A DNA stretch of 64,000 nt from positions 50,014,502-50,078,501 of the forward strand of contig CAXKWD010000008.1 of assembly GCA_964059195.1 (NCBI GenBank), read 5' to 3'. Below, one piece after another: positions 1 through 11,829 of the stretch (positions are counted from its first letter, which is position 1; each line of letters starts with the position of its first letter). A program made the translations under genes and the position numbers. Below the pieces are notes generated by a model. It was not told the origin of the DNA, ran no database searches, and saw only the letters and a list, made by a program, of their open reading frames with translations. Origin of the DNA: Ectobius pallidus. Taxonomy: Eukaryota > Arthropoda > Insecta > Blattodea > Ectobiidae.

Positions 1-593
1 TAAATCATGTGATGTTCCCTTTCCTTGAGTCTTTTATGTATTTCAAGGCAAATAAAGTGTACTAAATATATTTGTAATTAGGCTTTGAGATTTCATATGT
101 TATGCAATGTACAGAGTGTTATTTTCCTTTATTTTTATTTTCAATCTGGCGGAAATCCGAAAATATAGTTAGAAATATGAAAAAAATCCAATAGCATAAA
201 CGAAATTGCAAAAGTAAAATTGTAAATAACTGAAAATGTTTTACTTTGATGTCATGAGGAGGAAACTTGCAGAATATTTTATAACATGGCAACAGGACAG
301 GTTTCTTTAGTTCCTTAAAATGAAAACGAAAATTGCCATGCATAGGCCTAAATATACAAAAGTTCTTCATTTATATTCAACATGCAAAAATACTAGTAAA
401 ATAAATCATCCGCTGATTAAATAATTCCGTACGAACTTGGAGGATATCGCGAAGTAGTCGGACCCCTGCTGTGACGTCACTCGTTCCGTGTTGCGGCCTT
501 GTTCCAAGGTGGCGTTGACACTTCACCAATACGTACGGAGTAGCCAACTTAACAACAAGTGAACGTCACGATTTATGCAATTCCAAAGCACAG
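1..593. other. Unassigned AT-rich flank
   Basis: No open frame with coding character and no recognised repeat is seen. Positions about 430-560 are richer in GC than the surroundings. This is the left flank of the first H element and ends in CTG at 594-596. Confidence 0.5.
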
Positions 594-3500
594 CTGGGGC
601 CGTATTCTGTAACTCCACCAACGCTCTCAACTACGATTACACCAATGTAACTAGAAAAAGTTATTCTGTAACTATTGGTGTCAAGTATCGATCTTGAAAT
701 CACACCAATATATTGCTGGAAATATTGGTGACACACCGACGGCTCCAAACCCCTCGGTGAGCTCAACAACAACTCGAAAGTACCAAAATATCGCAAAATT
801 TGCAGAAATATCGACATATTTGTGATACAATGGCCGCTTATATCCTAATTGGGCGACTTCGTGATGGTGTCAATAGCTATATTTTCGTAATAACAGAGAA
901 GGTACAGTATATATCCATTAATGAATAGATTCTTAGTATTTGTTAATATGTTTTTATCAATATAAAAACTAAATACATAATTTTATTTTGCAACAAGCAT
1001 GTTTGAGGTTATGTTTGCATAATTGCACATAATATTAATTATTTTACTTTATCTTGTTTCAGATTTGGAATTGTAATCCATGTGATCTGCATTAAAGAGT
1101 GGACAACATAATATGCACCAATAATAAGCTTAACGAACACTTATGGGTGTCACCTCTATGTAGGCCTAAATTTTTTAATGTAGTGTAAAATTTTGTTCAG
1201 TTCATTCGAAAGAACAGTGCACAAGTAGGTCATTTGCAATTGAGAAAAACATCCCACTCAAGCAATGCTTCAAGTAGTGAGATGTTGTTGGCTTTTTGTA
1301 ATTTTCAGGAAATAATGACGAAGACTGTGCTTATTAGAACTGAGCAAAGTGCCATGAACTCATGATACATATAATAGTTTTTTTGTACCAAAGTTTACTT
1401 TGTAAGTGTGTGTGTACTATATCACTCAGCAAAATATGATGTACATTGTCCTTACTTTTAAATATACTGGTAGCCTATATAGCGTTTACTAGTTTATAAA
1501 ACTTTTCACACTTAGAGAAGCATCTGTTTTTAACTGCACAAAAAATATGCCTCCCTGCCAATGTAGCCTATTGTAATTGAAAATATTATTTAAATCTAGC
1601 TACAATATTGGCTTTACCAATTTTTTGTCTAATTTAAACCATCTATTTTATTCCCTCTAATTCCTTTTATAATAATATGAGCTATATTGTATCTCGTGAT
1701 TTTCCGTCAAGTGGGTGTGGCTTATACTATGTAAGTTGAAATGCATGTTGAATTTTCAGAGTCATTTTCCCATAACTTGATATTTTCAACACAAAAGGCA
1801 CAATATCTCTTAAAGTAATGGTCCAAATTGCATGAAACTTTGCACACCCATAGTTTTTTGTGTGTTCTAGAGGATAAACCTAAATAATCTGATGTATTTG
1901 CAACACAAGATTATTTCACTTGTGAACATGATGTGAAAAAATTCGTAATAATTTTATATTGAAATTTTAAAATGCCTGAAAATTGTATCAGGCATACCAC
2001 AGTATAAATTGATGGTTTATCCTCGAGATTATAGTGTCAGCTGTGAATAAAAAAAAATATTACACCAATCAGATTGACTTTTGCATGAAATCATGTTACT
2101 TAGGCTTAATCGCATGCTGAAAAATAAAATAATTTTCTAATATCAACCTTCATATTTGTGACACTGTAATAATTTTTGTGCTCATTTCAACCGCCAAATG
2201 TATACTTCTAATGTCCAAAATTTCATTTTATTATTGCAAATAGTGTTGAAGATATCGAACAGTTACTGCAATGCCTGCTTGGGCATGGTCTCTTGGTGTA
2301 TGAGCCCCTTAAGACACTTTTTCAGTGATATTATGGTGTTATTTAAATTAATATATAATTATGAACAACTATGAGGCCAATTGTAATGTTTCAAAGTACT
2401 GTGTAAATTAAATACTAATGAATTCATTTTAAGTTAACCTAAAACGCAATTAATTTATTTCAAGGGTTTTATAAATGTCATAAAAGCAGTAGGCAAGATA
2501 AGATACTCTTATTTGCTTAAACTTTACTATTTGCTTTATCTATATAAAAATAATTTTATAATTGGCTTGTGTTCTATAAATTAAGTAAAAACTCCTACTG
2601 AATTTTTTTTTTACTTTCTCTGCCTGTACCATAGGTAATACAGATAAAGGAAGTATTGTTTTCGACCCCAACTTTGAAGTTGAGTTTTTAGCCCAAATAC
2701 ACATTTTGAGGTATTCTGAATCCCCAAATACTATTTTCAGAAACATGTCTGTGTGGTAGTGTGTCAACAGCCTAGCTCCAGAATGGAAAATCGTAAGAAT
2801 TTTTTTTTGTATTTGGGTTGGGTACCTTCTGAAGATGTGACACAAGGATTGGCGACAAGTTTCTCTTATTTTTAAAGGGACTTTACATGAAAAAATGTTA
2901 GTTTTTCGCGATTTTATCGATTGTTTAAATTTTGCACATGGGTTGCTTATAAGTTACTTGGACTTAAAACTTTATTTGAAACTTTTTTCGAAGAAATTCT
3001 CTTTAGGGTAGTTATAAGCCACCCACACTGAATACGTGCTAAAAGTTTTATTTGAAATATTTTTTCGAAGAAAATCTCTAAAGTGTAGTCTTTATCAGAA
3101 TGTGAAGTGAGAAAAATGTATTGTGCATGCTTAAAGTAAAGAAAGTTATATTTTATTTGGGTTGTGTATCCTTCGGGGATGTGATGTGTTAAGGACATTC
3201 TCTTTATTTATACAACCAATTTACATTACAAGAATGTCATACACAATAATTATATTATACTGAGAGACTAACTTTTATTTGAACAGAGATTGGAAAGTTC
3301 ATTCCTTTCACTGAGTATGAATCCAGCAACATTTTGTTAAAATGAGTATTCTGAAAAGGGCTACATCTTACTTTCTGTTAATCGTTAAAATGAATACTTT
3401 CACACAAACAAGGTGAGTTGCAATGGAAATATATAACTACTTCGAGATTGCATATTTTTTTATAATCATAATTTAAATCAGACATTGGCAAACTATTGCG

Positions 3501-3981
3501 GAATTTGCTAATTGGATTCCCCCGAGATACCCTCCTTATTATATATATATATATATATGACAGTAAACATTACTAAAAACCATTGGCATTTTGCGAATTT
3601 CTCCTATTATTATAAATCCGCCTTTTCCCCCTATAAGCGTCTTGCAACATGACAGTACGTGTAATATAAACGCCCACTTTCAAAATATATACATGAAATT
3701 AAACTCCCGCCCAGTTTGGAAATTATGAAATCACATTCCCGCACTCCATCAGCCAATGATATTCATTGCAGTTTGTTAAGACAGATTTCTCATAGCTACT
3801 TTCATTGCCAACATTCACGAAAATTCACAAAGTTATTGGTGGGCCTCAACAACGGTTCTCCAGATACCAACAGGGAGTTACAGAATCGCTCACGCTCTGG
3901 CCGTTGGTATCTTGCTGTCGGTTGTTGAGCTCTCAACAACACCAATGCGTTGGTGACGAAAGTTACAGAATACCGCCCCTG
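594..3981 (+). mobile_element. H copy 1 (H-i, A to B), complete
   Basis: A complete 3,382-bp copy (597-3978) with CTG on both sides (594-596 and 3979-3981). It begins GGGCCGTATTCTGTAAC and ends in the inverted form GTTACAGAATACCGCCC. The interior is AT-rich and has no conserved open frame across copies, so it is non-autonomous. Three-base CWG duplications together with GGG termini are documented for the zebrafish Harbinger3 family; assigning H to PIF/Harbinger on that basis is inference. A (TA)n run lies at about 3540-3558. Confidence 0.85.
3836..3978. repeat. B-end subterminal hairpin cluster of H
   Basis: Three nested or adjacent inverted pairs are visible: GATACCAAC (3863-3871) with GTTGGTATC (3903-3911), GTTGTTGAG (3921-3929) with CTCAACAAC (3932-3940), and CACCAA (3940-3945) with TTGGTG (3950-3955). 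The 11-base core of the terminal repeat, ATTCTGTAACT, recurs inside the first hairpin in inverted form. The opposite end (597-760) has the same style: a second ATTCTGTAACT about 60 bp inside and several CACCAAT/ATTGGTG pairs. Such clusters are typical transposase-binding architecture; that role is inferred. Confidence 0.75.
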
Positions 3982-4021
3982 TTGTATATCCTGTTTATAT
4001 ATTGAGATCACTGGTTAGGAC
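3982..4021. other. 40-bp spacer between H copies 1 and 2
   Basis: Short AT-rich spacer that matches no H sequence. It is the only non-H spacer inside the first H block apart from identified insertions. Confidence 0.6.
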
Positions 4022-4345
4022 AAAGTCGAATTCTGTAACTTTCGTCACCAACGCATTGGTGTTGTTGAGAGCTCAACAACCGACAGCAAGATACCAACGG
4101 CCGGAGCGTGAGCGATTCTGTAACTCCCTGTTGGTATCTGGAGAACCGTTGTTGAGGCCCACCAATAACTTTGTGAATTTTCGTGAATGTTGGCAATGAA
4201 AGTAGCTATGAGAAATCTGTCTTAACAAACTGCAATGAATATCATTGGCTGATGGATTGCGGGAATGTGATTTCATAATTTCCAAACTGGGCGGGAGTTT
4301 AATTTCATGTATATATTTTGAAAGTGGGCGTTTATATTACACGTA

Positions 4346-5115
4346 CAGTCGGTCAAATAAAAAACGTCGGGACTCGTATGCTGTTAAAATTAAAGTTTTG
4401 ACGCATTAGTTCACAAGTTTCCTATAAATAACACATAATACAGGTCATTTTCGGAACATATGAGGCCATGCGGCAGGAGGGAAAATGTTGAACAAGGAGG
4501 GAAAAATGAACATCGCGGAATGCGCAACATACGTAATTCAACTTAATGCATTGTCATAATTCATTTTGCTTTGTGTCATCGCCACATACAAATGCTAACG
4601 TGAGAGAAAGTGTAGTTAGGGCTGTAATTGACCTGCATTTTTCGGTCTCTGAAGCAGCGAGAAGGTTCCATATTTATGAAAGAGCAGCTAAGAGGTGGGA
4701 ACTTTACTATAATGCGACCGGAAGTTTTCATAGCAAACGTTGATCTGGCTGGACGCGTATTTCGATGCTAAGATTTGGTTGCAGAAGTTGAGCGTAAGTT
4801 ATTGATTTTGCACTAGAAGTACCGGTATTATAAAATAAAATCTTAAAAAAATGCTCCTTGAATAAACATATTCCTCGCGAATATATTAATTATTAATATT
4901 ATAAAAATTTGCAACCAAGAATATGGCGGATTTGAGGCATATAGCCACAGCCTTCTATACATGTTTGTTTTGGAACAAAACTGACTAAATAATCAAGAAA
5001 ATACATGGATAGACAAGAGGCGTGTGTGAACCTAACCTTAAGTCTTTAACATGCGCATATGCTCGTTCGTGATACTTAATCAAATACCGCCCGACGTTTT
5101 TTATTTGACCGACTG
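4346..5115 (+). mobile_element. Tc1/mariner-like element, 770 bp, TA flanks
   Basis: Terminal inverted repeats begin CAGTCGGTCAAATAAAAAAC and are flanked by TA at 4344-4345 and 5116-5117. The other H copies read uninterrupted through this point (cacgTActgtc). The TA duplication and a helix-turn-helix remnant inside support the Tc1/mariner superfamily. At 770 bp it is an internally deleted copy; Tc1-like elements are usually 1.2-1.7 kb. Confidence 0.88.
4546..4797 (+). pseudogene. Remnant of Tc1-type transposase DNA-binding domain
   Basis: A short frame that encodes a helix-turn-helix-like stretch (about residues 19-52: VRESVVRAVIDLHFSVSEAA, then RRFHIYERAAKRW) followed by a TGS..KR segment. 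A stop follows, and SGWTRIS can still be read after it. In Tc1-like transposases the N-terminal paired-like helix-turn-helix binds the terminal repeats and is followed by a basic GRPR-like region; the order here matches. The whole DDE catalytic domain is absent, so this is a dead remnant inside the deleted element. Family placement rests on pattern recognition plus the TA-flanked terminal repeats. Confidence 0.6.
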
Positions 5116-8067
5116 TACTGTCATGTTGCAAGACGCTTATAGGGGGAAAAGGCGGATTTATAATAATAGGAGAAATTCGCAAAATGCCAATGGTTTTTAG
5201 TAATGTTTACTGTCATATATATATAATAAGGAGGGTATCTCGGGGAATCCAATTAGCAAATTCCGCAATAGTTTGCCAATGTCTGATTTAAATTATGATT
5301 ATAAAAAAATATGCAATCTCGAAGTAGTTATATATTTCCATTGCAACTCACCTTGTTTGTGTGAAAGTATTCATTTTAACGATTAACAGAAAGTAAGATG
5401 TAGCCCTTTTCAGAATACTCATTTTAACAAAATGTTGCTGGATTCATACTCAGTGAAAGGAATGAACTTTCCAATCTCTGTTCAAATAAAAGTTAGTCTC
5501 TCAGTATAATATAATTATTGTGTATGACATTCTTGTAATGTAAATTGGTTGTATAAATAAAGAGAATGTCCTTAACACATCACATCCCCGAAGGATACAC
5601 AACCCAAATAAAATATATTTATTGTACTCTCATAACTTTCTTTACTTTAAGCATGCACAATACATTTTTCTCACTTCACATTCTGATAAAGACTACACTT
5701 TAGAGATTTTCTTCGAAAAAATATTTCAATTAAAACTTTTAGCACGTATTCAGAGTGGGTGGCTTATAACTACCCTAAAGAGAATTTCTTCGAAAAAGTT
5801 TCAAATAAAGTTTTAAGTCCAAGTAACTTATAAGCAACCCATGTGCAAAATTTAAACAAATCGATAAAATCGCGAAAAACGAACATTTTTTCATGTAAAG
5901 TCCCTTTAAAAATAAGAGAAACTTGTCGCCAATCCTTGTGTCACATCTTCAGAAGGTACCCAACCCAAATACAAAAAAAAAAATTCTTACGATTTTCCAT
6001 TCTGGAGCTAGGCTGTTGACACACTTCCACACAGACATGTTTCCGAAAATAGTATTTGGGGATTCAGAATACCTCAAAATGCGTATTTAGGCTAAAAACT
6101 CAACTTCAAAGTTGGGGTCGAAAACAATACTTCCTTTATCTGTATTACCTATGGTACAGGCAGAGAAAGTAAAAAAATTATTCAGTAGGAGTTTTTACTT
6201 AATTTATAGAACACAAGCCAATTATAAAATTATTTTTATATAGATAAAGCAAATAGTAAAGTTTAAGCAAATAAGAGTATCTTATCTTGCCTACTGCTTT
6301 TATGACATTTATAAAACCCTTGAAATAAATTAATTGCGTTTTAGGTTAACTTAAAATGAATTCATAGTATTTAATTTACATAGTACTTTGAAACATTACA
6401 ATTGGCCTCATAGTTGTTCATAATTATATATTAATTTAAATAACACCATAATATCACTGAAAAAGTGTCTTAAGGGGCTCATACACCAAGAGACCATGCC
6501 CAAGCAGGCATTGCAGTAACTGTTCATATCTTCAACACTATTTGCAATAATAAAATGAAATTTTGGACATTAGAAGTATACATTTGGGGGTTGAAATGAG
6601 CACAAAAATTATTACAGTGTCACAAATATGAAGGTTGATATTAGAAAATTATTTTATTTTTATTTTTCAGCATGCGATTAAGCCTAAGTAACATGATTTC
6701 ATGCAAAAGTCAATCTGATTGGTGTAATATTTTTTTTTATTCACAGCTGACACTATAATCTCGAGGATAAACCATCAATTTATACTGTGGTATGCCTGAT
6801 ACAATTTTCAGGCATTTTAAAATTTCAATATAAAATTATTACGAATTTTTTCACATCATGTTCACAAGTGAAATAATCTTGTGTTGCAAATACATCAGAT
6901 TATTTAGGTTTATCATCTAGAACACACAAAAAACTATGGGTGTGCAAAGTTTCATGCAATTTGGACCATTACTTTAAGAGATATTGTGCCTTTTGTGTTG
7001 AAAATATCAAGTTATGGGAAAATGGCTCTGAAAATTCAACATGCATTTCAACTTACATATAAGCCACACCCACGTGACGGAAAATCACGAGATACAATAT
7101 AGCTCATATTATTATAAAAGGAATTAGAGGGAATTTAAATTAGACAAAAAATTGGTAATAGCCAATATTGTAGCTAGATTTAAATAATATTTTCAATTAC
7201 AATAGGTTACATTGGCAGGGAGGCATATTTTTTGTGCAGTTAAAGACAGATGCCTCTCTACAAGTGTGAAAAGTTTTATAAACTAGTAAACGCTATATAG
7301 GCTACCAGTATATTTAAAAGTAAGGACAATGTACATCATATTTTGCTGAGTGATATAGTACACACACAGTTACAAAGTAAACTTTGGTACAAAAAAAACT
7401 ATTATATGTATCATGAGTTCATGGCACTTTGCTCAGTTCTAATAAGCACAGTCTTCGTAATTATTTCCTGAAAATTACAAAAAGCCAACATCTCACTACT
7501 TGAAGCATCGCTTGGGTGGGATGTCCTTCTCAATTGCAAATGACCTACTTGTGCACTGTTCTTTCGAATGAACTGGACAAAATTTTACTCTACATTAAAA
7601 AATTTTGGACATTAGAAGTGACACCCATCAGTGTTCATTAAGCTTATTATTGGTGCATATTATGTTGTCCACTCTTTAATGCAGATCACATGGATTACAA
7701 TTCCAAATCTGAAACAAGATAAAGTTAAATAATTAATATTATGTGCAATTATGCAAACATAACCTCAAACATGCTTGTTGCAAAATGAAATTATGTATTT
7801 AGATTTTATATTGATAAAAACATATTAACAAATACTAAGAATCTATTCATTAATGGATATATACTGTACCTTCTCTGTTATTACGAAAATATAGCTATTG
7901 ACACCATCACGAAGTCGCCCAATTAGGATATAAGCGGCCATTGTATCACAAATATGTCGATATTTCTGCAAATTTTGCGATATTTTGGTACTTTCGAGTT
8001 GTTGTTGAGCTCACCGAGGGGTTTGGAGCCGTGGGTGTTGCCACCAATATTTCCAGCAATATATTGG

Positions 8068-9112
8068 ATTAGATTAGATTAGATTAGATTCTTTATTCAT
8101 CCTTAGGCATAGAGATGCAATGGATTTCGTCAGGGTTACATAATAGACTTAAAAGCTAGAGACCTTAAAGCTAAATGTTAGAGACATAGAGACTTAAAAT
8201 GCTAGAAGCTTATTCTAAAATCAGAATTCATACACTCATCCATGGTATAAAAAGGGTTATTTACAAGGTACTCATGAATTTTACATTTGTAGGTACTGTC
8301 TGATACATCTTGTGATTTGGTTGGGAGTTTGTTAAACAACCTGATGCCCATGTTAACGTGGTTTGACTGGCTTTTTGCTAATCTACAGAAAGGTGCATCA
8401 ATTTTGCTCTTATTTCGAGTGTGATAAGTGTGTACATTTTCTCTGTGAACAAAAGAACTCAAGTTTTTCTTAACATTAACTAGCACATCCAACACATAGA
8501 GATTAACCACTGTAAGAATACCTGTATTTACAAAGAGCGGTTTGCAATGGGCAAGATATGGAGATCCTGTTATAATTCTGATTGCTTTCTTTTGAAGCAA
8601 TAGTATTTTGTCTATCTTTGAGCTCTGGCCATATAATAATAATCCATACTGAACTATACTTTGGAAGTAGGCAAAGTATGAGTTCCGCAGATATTCATAA
8701 GGTACAATCCCTACTAGTCGACGAAGTAGATAAAGAACTCTACTTAGTCTGGAACAGACAAGTTCAACATGATTATTCCATGTTAGCTTAGTGTCAATTT
8801 CTATTCCTAGTAGCTTTACGGATTGACTGTCACTATGTTTAAGATTGAAGTCAATAAACTGTGTTTTTGATTCATTTAGGCAAAAACCATTGGCTTTAAA
8901 CCAAGTTTTGACTTCTTCCAGAGTATTTGTACACACCAGGTTTAATTCTTCAAGTTCACTATGAGTGTCGTCTGCATATATTAACGACCTGCATGAAACA
9001 TTAACACTAAGATCATTCATCATAATCAAGAACAGTATAGGCCCGAGCACAGAACCTTGGGGTACACCTACACTAACCCCACTCATTGCTGATTTAGTAC
9101 CACCAACATCAA
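8068..9112 (-). mobile_element. 5'-truncated non-LTR retrotransposon with (TAATC)n tail
   Basis: The minus-strand 3' end carries an AATAAA-like signal (AATAAAG) and then a short tandem of AATCT units at 8068-8090. The body encodes the C-terminal half of a reverse transcriptase. The left neighbour is H A-side sequence and the right neighbour is H B-end sequence, so it does not sit in one simple target. Either a deletion or recombination accompanied the insertion, or followed it. Confidence 0.85.
8202..9112 (-). pseudogene. Non-LTR reverse transcriptase, C-terminal part
   Basis: About 300 codons stay open on the minus strand, from the 5' truncation near 9112 to a stop at 8202. Near the start is the motif-B-like GVPQGSVLGPILFLIMMNDL, followed by the catalytic box YADDT and by LLGIEIDTKLTWNNHV, the conserved segment after the palm. 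The C-terminal part has the RLFNKLP motif common to Jockey/CR1-type elements. The N-terminal endonuclease and RT fingers are missing. The frame happens to stay open through the junction into H terminal sequence up to 9239, so a gene predictor would report a chimeric 345-residue protein; its first ~45 residues are translated transposon end, not RT. Presumably inactive because it is truncated. Confidence 0.85.
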
Positions 9113-9190
9113 CCGTTGGTATCTTTCTGTTGGTTGTTGAGCTCTCAACAACACCAATGCGTTGGTGGCGAAAGTTACAGAATACGACCG
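9113..9190 (+). mobile_element. H B-end fragment (A to B orientation)
   Basis: Only the last ~75 bp of an H B end, running to ACAGAATACGACC, fused directly to an internal B-side point of copy 3. The same fusion occurs at about 26136, so the two are copies of one rearranged ancestor. Confidence 0.75.
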
Positions 9191-9226
9191 CAACGGCCGG
9201 AGCGTGAGCGATTCTGTAACTCCCTG

Positions 9227-10059
9227 CAAATACTCTCAATAAGTAATACCGTCCACTCTACTGTATTCCCTTTGTTCTAAATGTCCACTGGCACAGAGGT
9301 GCCATCTGTTGAGTGGGAATGGGCAGCAGTCTCAGAAGCTACTTAATGAACCTATATAGCTGCAGAAATAAATTTGTTTTTCAAAGTCCTGATGACACAG
9401 TAACTTATTTTTGTGCTTGATAACGCAGGAATTAAGTCGGGAAATAACATAATTTACACTACAGCTAAACTAACTTAATTAAATGACGATAACGATAATA
9501 TTTTAAGTAAAACTTCTTTAGCGGAGGTAGGGGTAAATCGAGAGCTCAAAATCGTCACGAAATTAGAATTACGCTCAAAATCGTCATGAAATTACTGAGG
9601 TATGACGGAACGGACTGCACAGAAAACAATCAACTCAATGATTAGGCTTATCCAAAACTGAAAAAGTCCAAAAATCAAAATTAAAAAATCGAAAATCTGA
9701 AATTTTAAAAATAAAAAGAATCCAAAATAAAAAAACAAAGATCCAACATTTAAATAATCCAAAATTTCAAAATTCAAAGAACCAAAATTAATAAGTCCAA
9801 GATTTAAAAAAATAAAAATCCAAAATTTAAAACATAAATATCCAAAATTATAAAATCTAAAATATAAAAATAAAAAATCCAAAATTAAAAATAGAAAATT
9901 ATAAAATCCAAAAACTAAAAAAATTCTATGATCTAAAATGTAAAAAAATCCTAAATTAAAAATCCAAAATTAAAGAATTAAAAGATCAAAAATTTAAAAA
10001 GTCCAAAAACCCAATATTAAAAAGTCCAACAATCCAAAATTTGAAAAATCCAATAATCC

Positions 10060-10091
<32 letters not shown>

Positions 10092-11829
10092 CACTTCTGT
10101 CGCATGGCGTTTCACACACACTTTTTTTTAACAAGTTCCTACCAAAACTAATTGTTTCACTTTAATACATTTTCGTGAAAATTAGCTTTAAATTTTAATT
10201 CATAGGATTTGCAAAATATTTTGTACAGTATTTACTTTTTTTTCTGAAAGTTTGAAATTTTTATATAAAACAATTCGGGTAAGCCAATTATTATGAACAT
10301 CTGAATGAGTTAGTCTTGTACACACTCTAAATAACGATTTTACTTAGTTCCTCTAAAACAACTCTTCATATTTTCATCTACACGTACCTTTACATCTCCT
10401 GAGAAGCATTTAATTTTAATATCCGTGTATACCAGGTACTGCACTCACAAGCTTGTTATAATATTTACGTAATGCTAGAACACGATACATTTTTCATAAT
10501 TATGATTATTAAATTGTACTGTTAATGTATATGTGGATATTTGGTACTGTAGATCTTGTGATGAATGAAGCTCAAGGATTTAGAACTCATCAGCATATAT
10601 ACAATGTATATTGCTTAATGAGGTATACAAGTAGTTAGGCCTATGAATTTCATTTTTGCAAGCATTGACCAAAGAAATTCAAGTACTGATGAAAACAGTA
10701 AAGCAGGATAATGGAAAGCAGGCAGGATGTTGAGAAATAATACAGTACATATTTACAATATTTAGGCCTACACAAGGATAATTATATTTATAATGCTGTA
10801 TTTACAGAAACGTACAATACTAGTAGAAGCCCTTGGCTTCGCCCATAATAATAAATTTAAAAATTAAGAGTATAATAAATATTAAAGCATTATATTTATT
10901 AACACTTGCACGCCATAAACTAAGCCATTAATAATTAACGAAACAGCTAAAATTCCGGCTTCAGAGTACATTCCGCGGTTAGAAAGCGCCGCCTGAAAAA
11001 ACGATCTCAGATTCGATTATGCAGTTCCACAGCTAACTGTGAACACACAATACGTATTGTTTCTCAATTGTTTGTTGACAGATGAATATGCTGTGAATTT
11101 TATTTGATCAATTCAGTGTAATTTTAAGAAATTATATGTTTCAAGGGAAGGAATGGTTTGTTTGCATTTTTATTATCAGCGATATTTCAAAATATAAGAT
11201 TTGAGATTTGAACTTTTCTCGGCGAATATTACATAAGAGTTCTTCACAGGCTGACAGCCGAGTCAAGGGTTTGATAAACTCCGAGCTTTCGGACTCCATA
11301 TCTCTGAGTCCTTCTTCTGGGAAAGTGATGTGCATCACAAATTCTGTAACACTTGTACATCCGTTCTGTCCCTTCTTTCTTAAAGACATCGTCCAGATCT
11401 GCCCTCTTCGACTTATGAATCCATTGACGACATCTTCAAACAAAATGTGAACATAAAACATTAATATAATGGACATATCAGCTAATATCCGTTTTAGTTT
11501 TAGGCATACGTACAGAATGTCAGTACTTACTCATTTTTATCTTTCGGGAAGCGAAACAGAGATCTGGAATTCTTCTGCCACTTATAATTATTACAGCCAT
11601 AGACGGCACATATTATGCCACCTACATAACCGGACATTTTCTTTAGGCCTATGTTGTATTTATTATTTTACTAGAATTTATATTACATTTTCGTTCACAA
11701 AACACAATAGACAAACGTTAACTATATCAGCTGACGAGTGACTGCCCATTCCTGCTCACTGGCGGCGCTAGTAGTAGCGTGTCCCGGAAGTAGACAGGGA
11801 GTGGACGGTATTACTATTGAGAGTATTTG
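9227..11829. mobile_element. 2.6-kb TIR element with 7-bp target duplication
   Basis: The 31-bp terminal inverted repeats begin CAAATACTCTCAATA and differ by one indel. The direct duplication CTCCCTG is at 9220-9226 and 11830-11836, and other H copies read straight through this target. Seven-base duplications, CA termini and ~31-bp repeats resemble P-type elements, but no transposase domain is recognised inside, so the superfamily is open. A minus-strand frame at 11141-11476 (111 codons) matches nothing I recognise and is probably chance. Confidence 0.8.
9650..10088. repeat. Degenerate A-rich simple repeat (TCCAAAA-type)
   Basis: About 430 bp of drifting AATCCAAAATT-like units ending in a poly(A) run at about 10067-10086. 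It lies inside the 7-bp-TSD element. The long minus-strand F/L/I-rich frame at 9592-9882 is a by-product of this composition. Confidence 0.8.

Larger units (their letters stand above)
4022..8067 (-). mobile_element. H copy 2 (H-i, B to A), A end truncated
   Basis: Inverted relative to copy 1 and aligned with it over nearly its whole length. The B terminus is diverged (AGTCGAATTCTGTAAC). The A side stops about 90 bp short of the terminus, at the tail of a LINE fragment. A Tc1-like element (4346-5115) interrupts it. With copy 1 it forms an inverted pair of about 3.3-kb arms around a 40-bp spacer. Confidence 0.85.

Noticed and set aside
566..817. Recurrent 80-100-residue frames beginning MSIFLQILRYFGTF
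   Set aside because: They are the A-side terminal repeat of H read antisense; similarity reflects DNA copies, not a protein family.
3716..3928. Recurrent ~70-residue frames beginning MEIMKSHSR in most H copies
   Set aside because: They translate the H B-side terminal region; overlapping frames on both strands are equally open, and changes between copies do not respect codons.
9592..9882. 96-residue F/L/I/G-rich frame resembling a membrane protein
   Set aside because: Direct translation of the degenerate TCCAAAA-type repeat.
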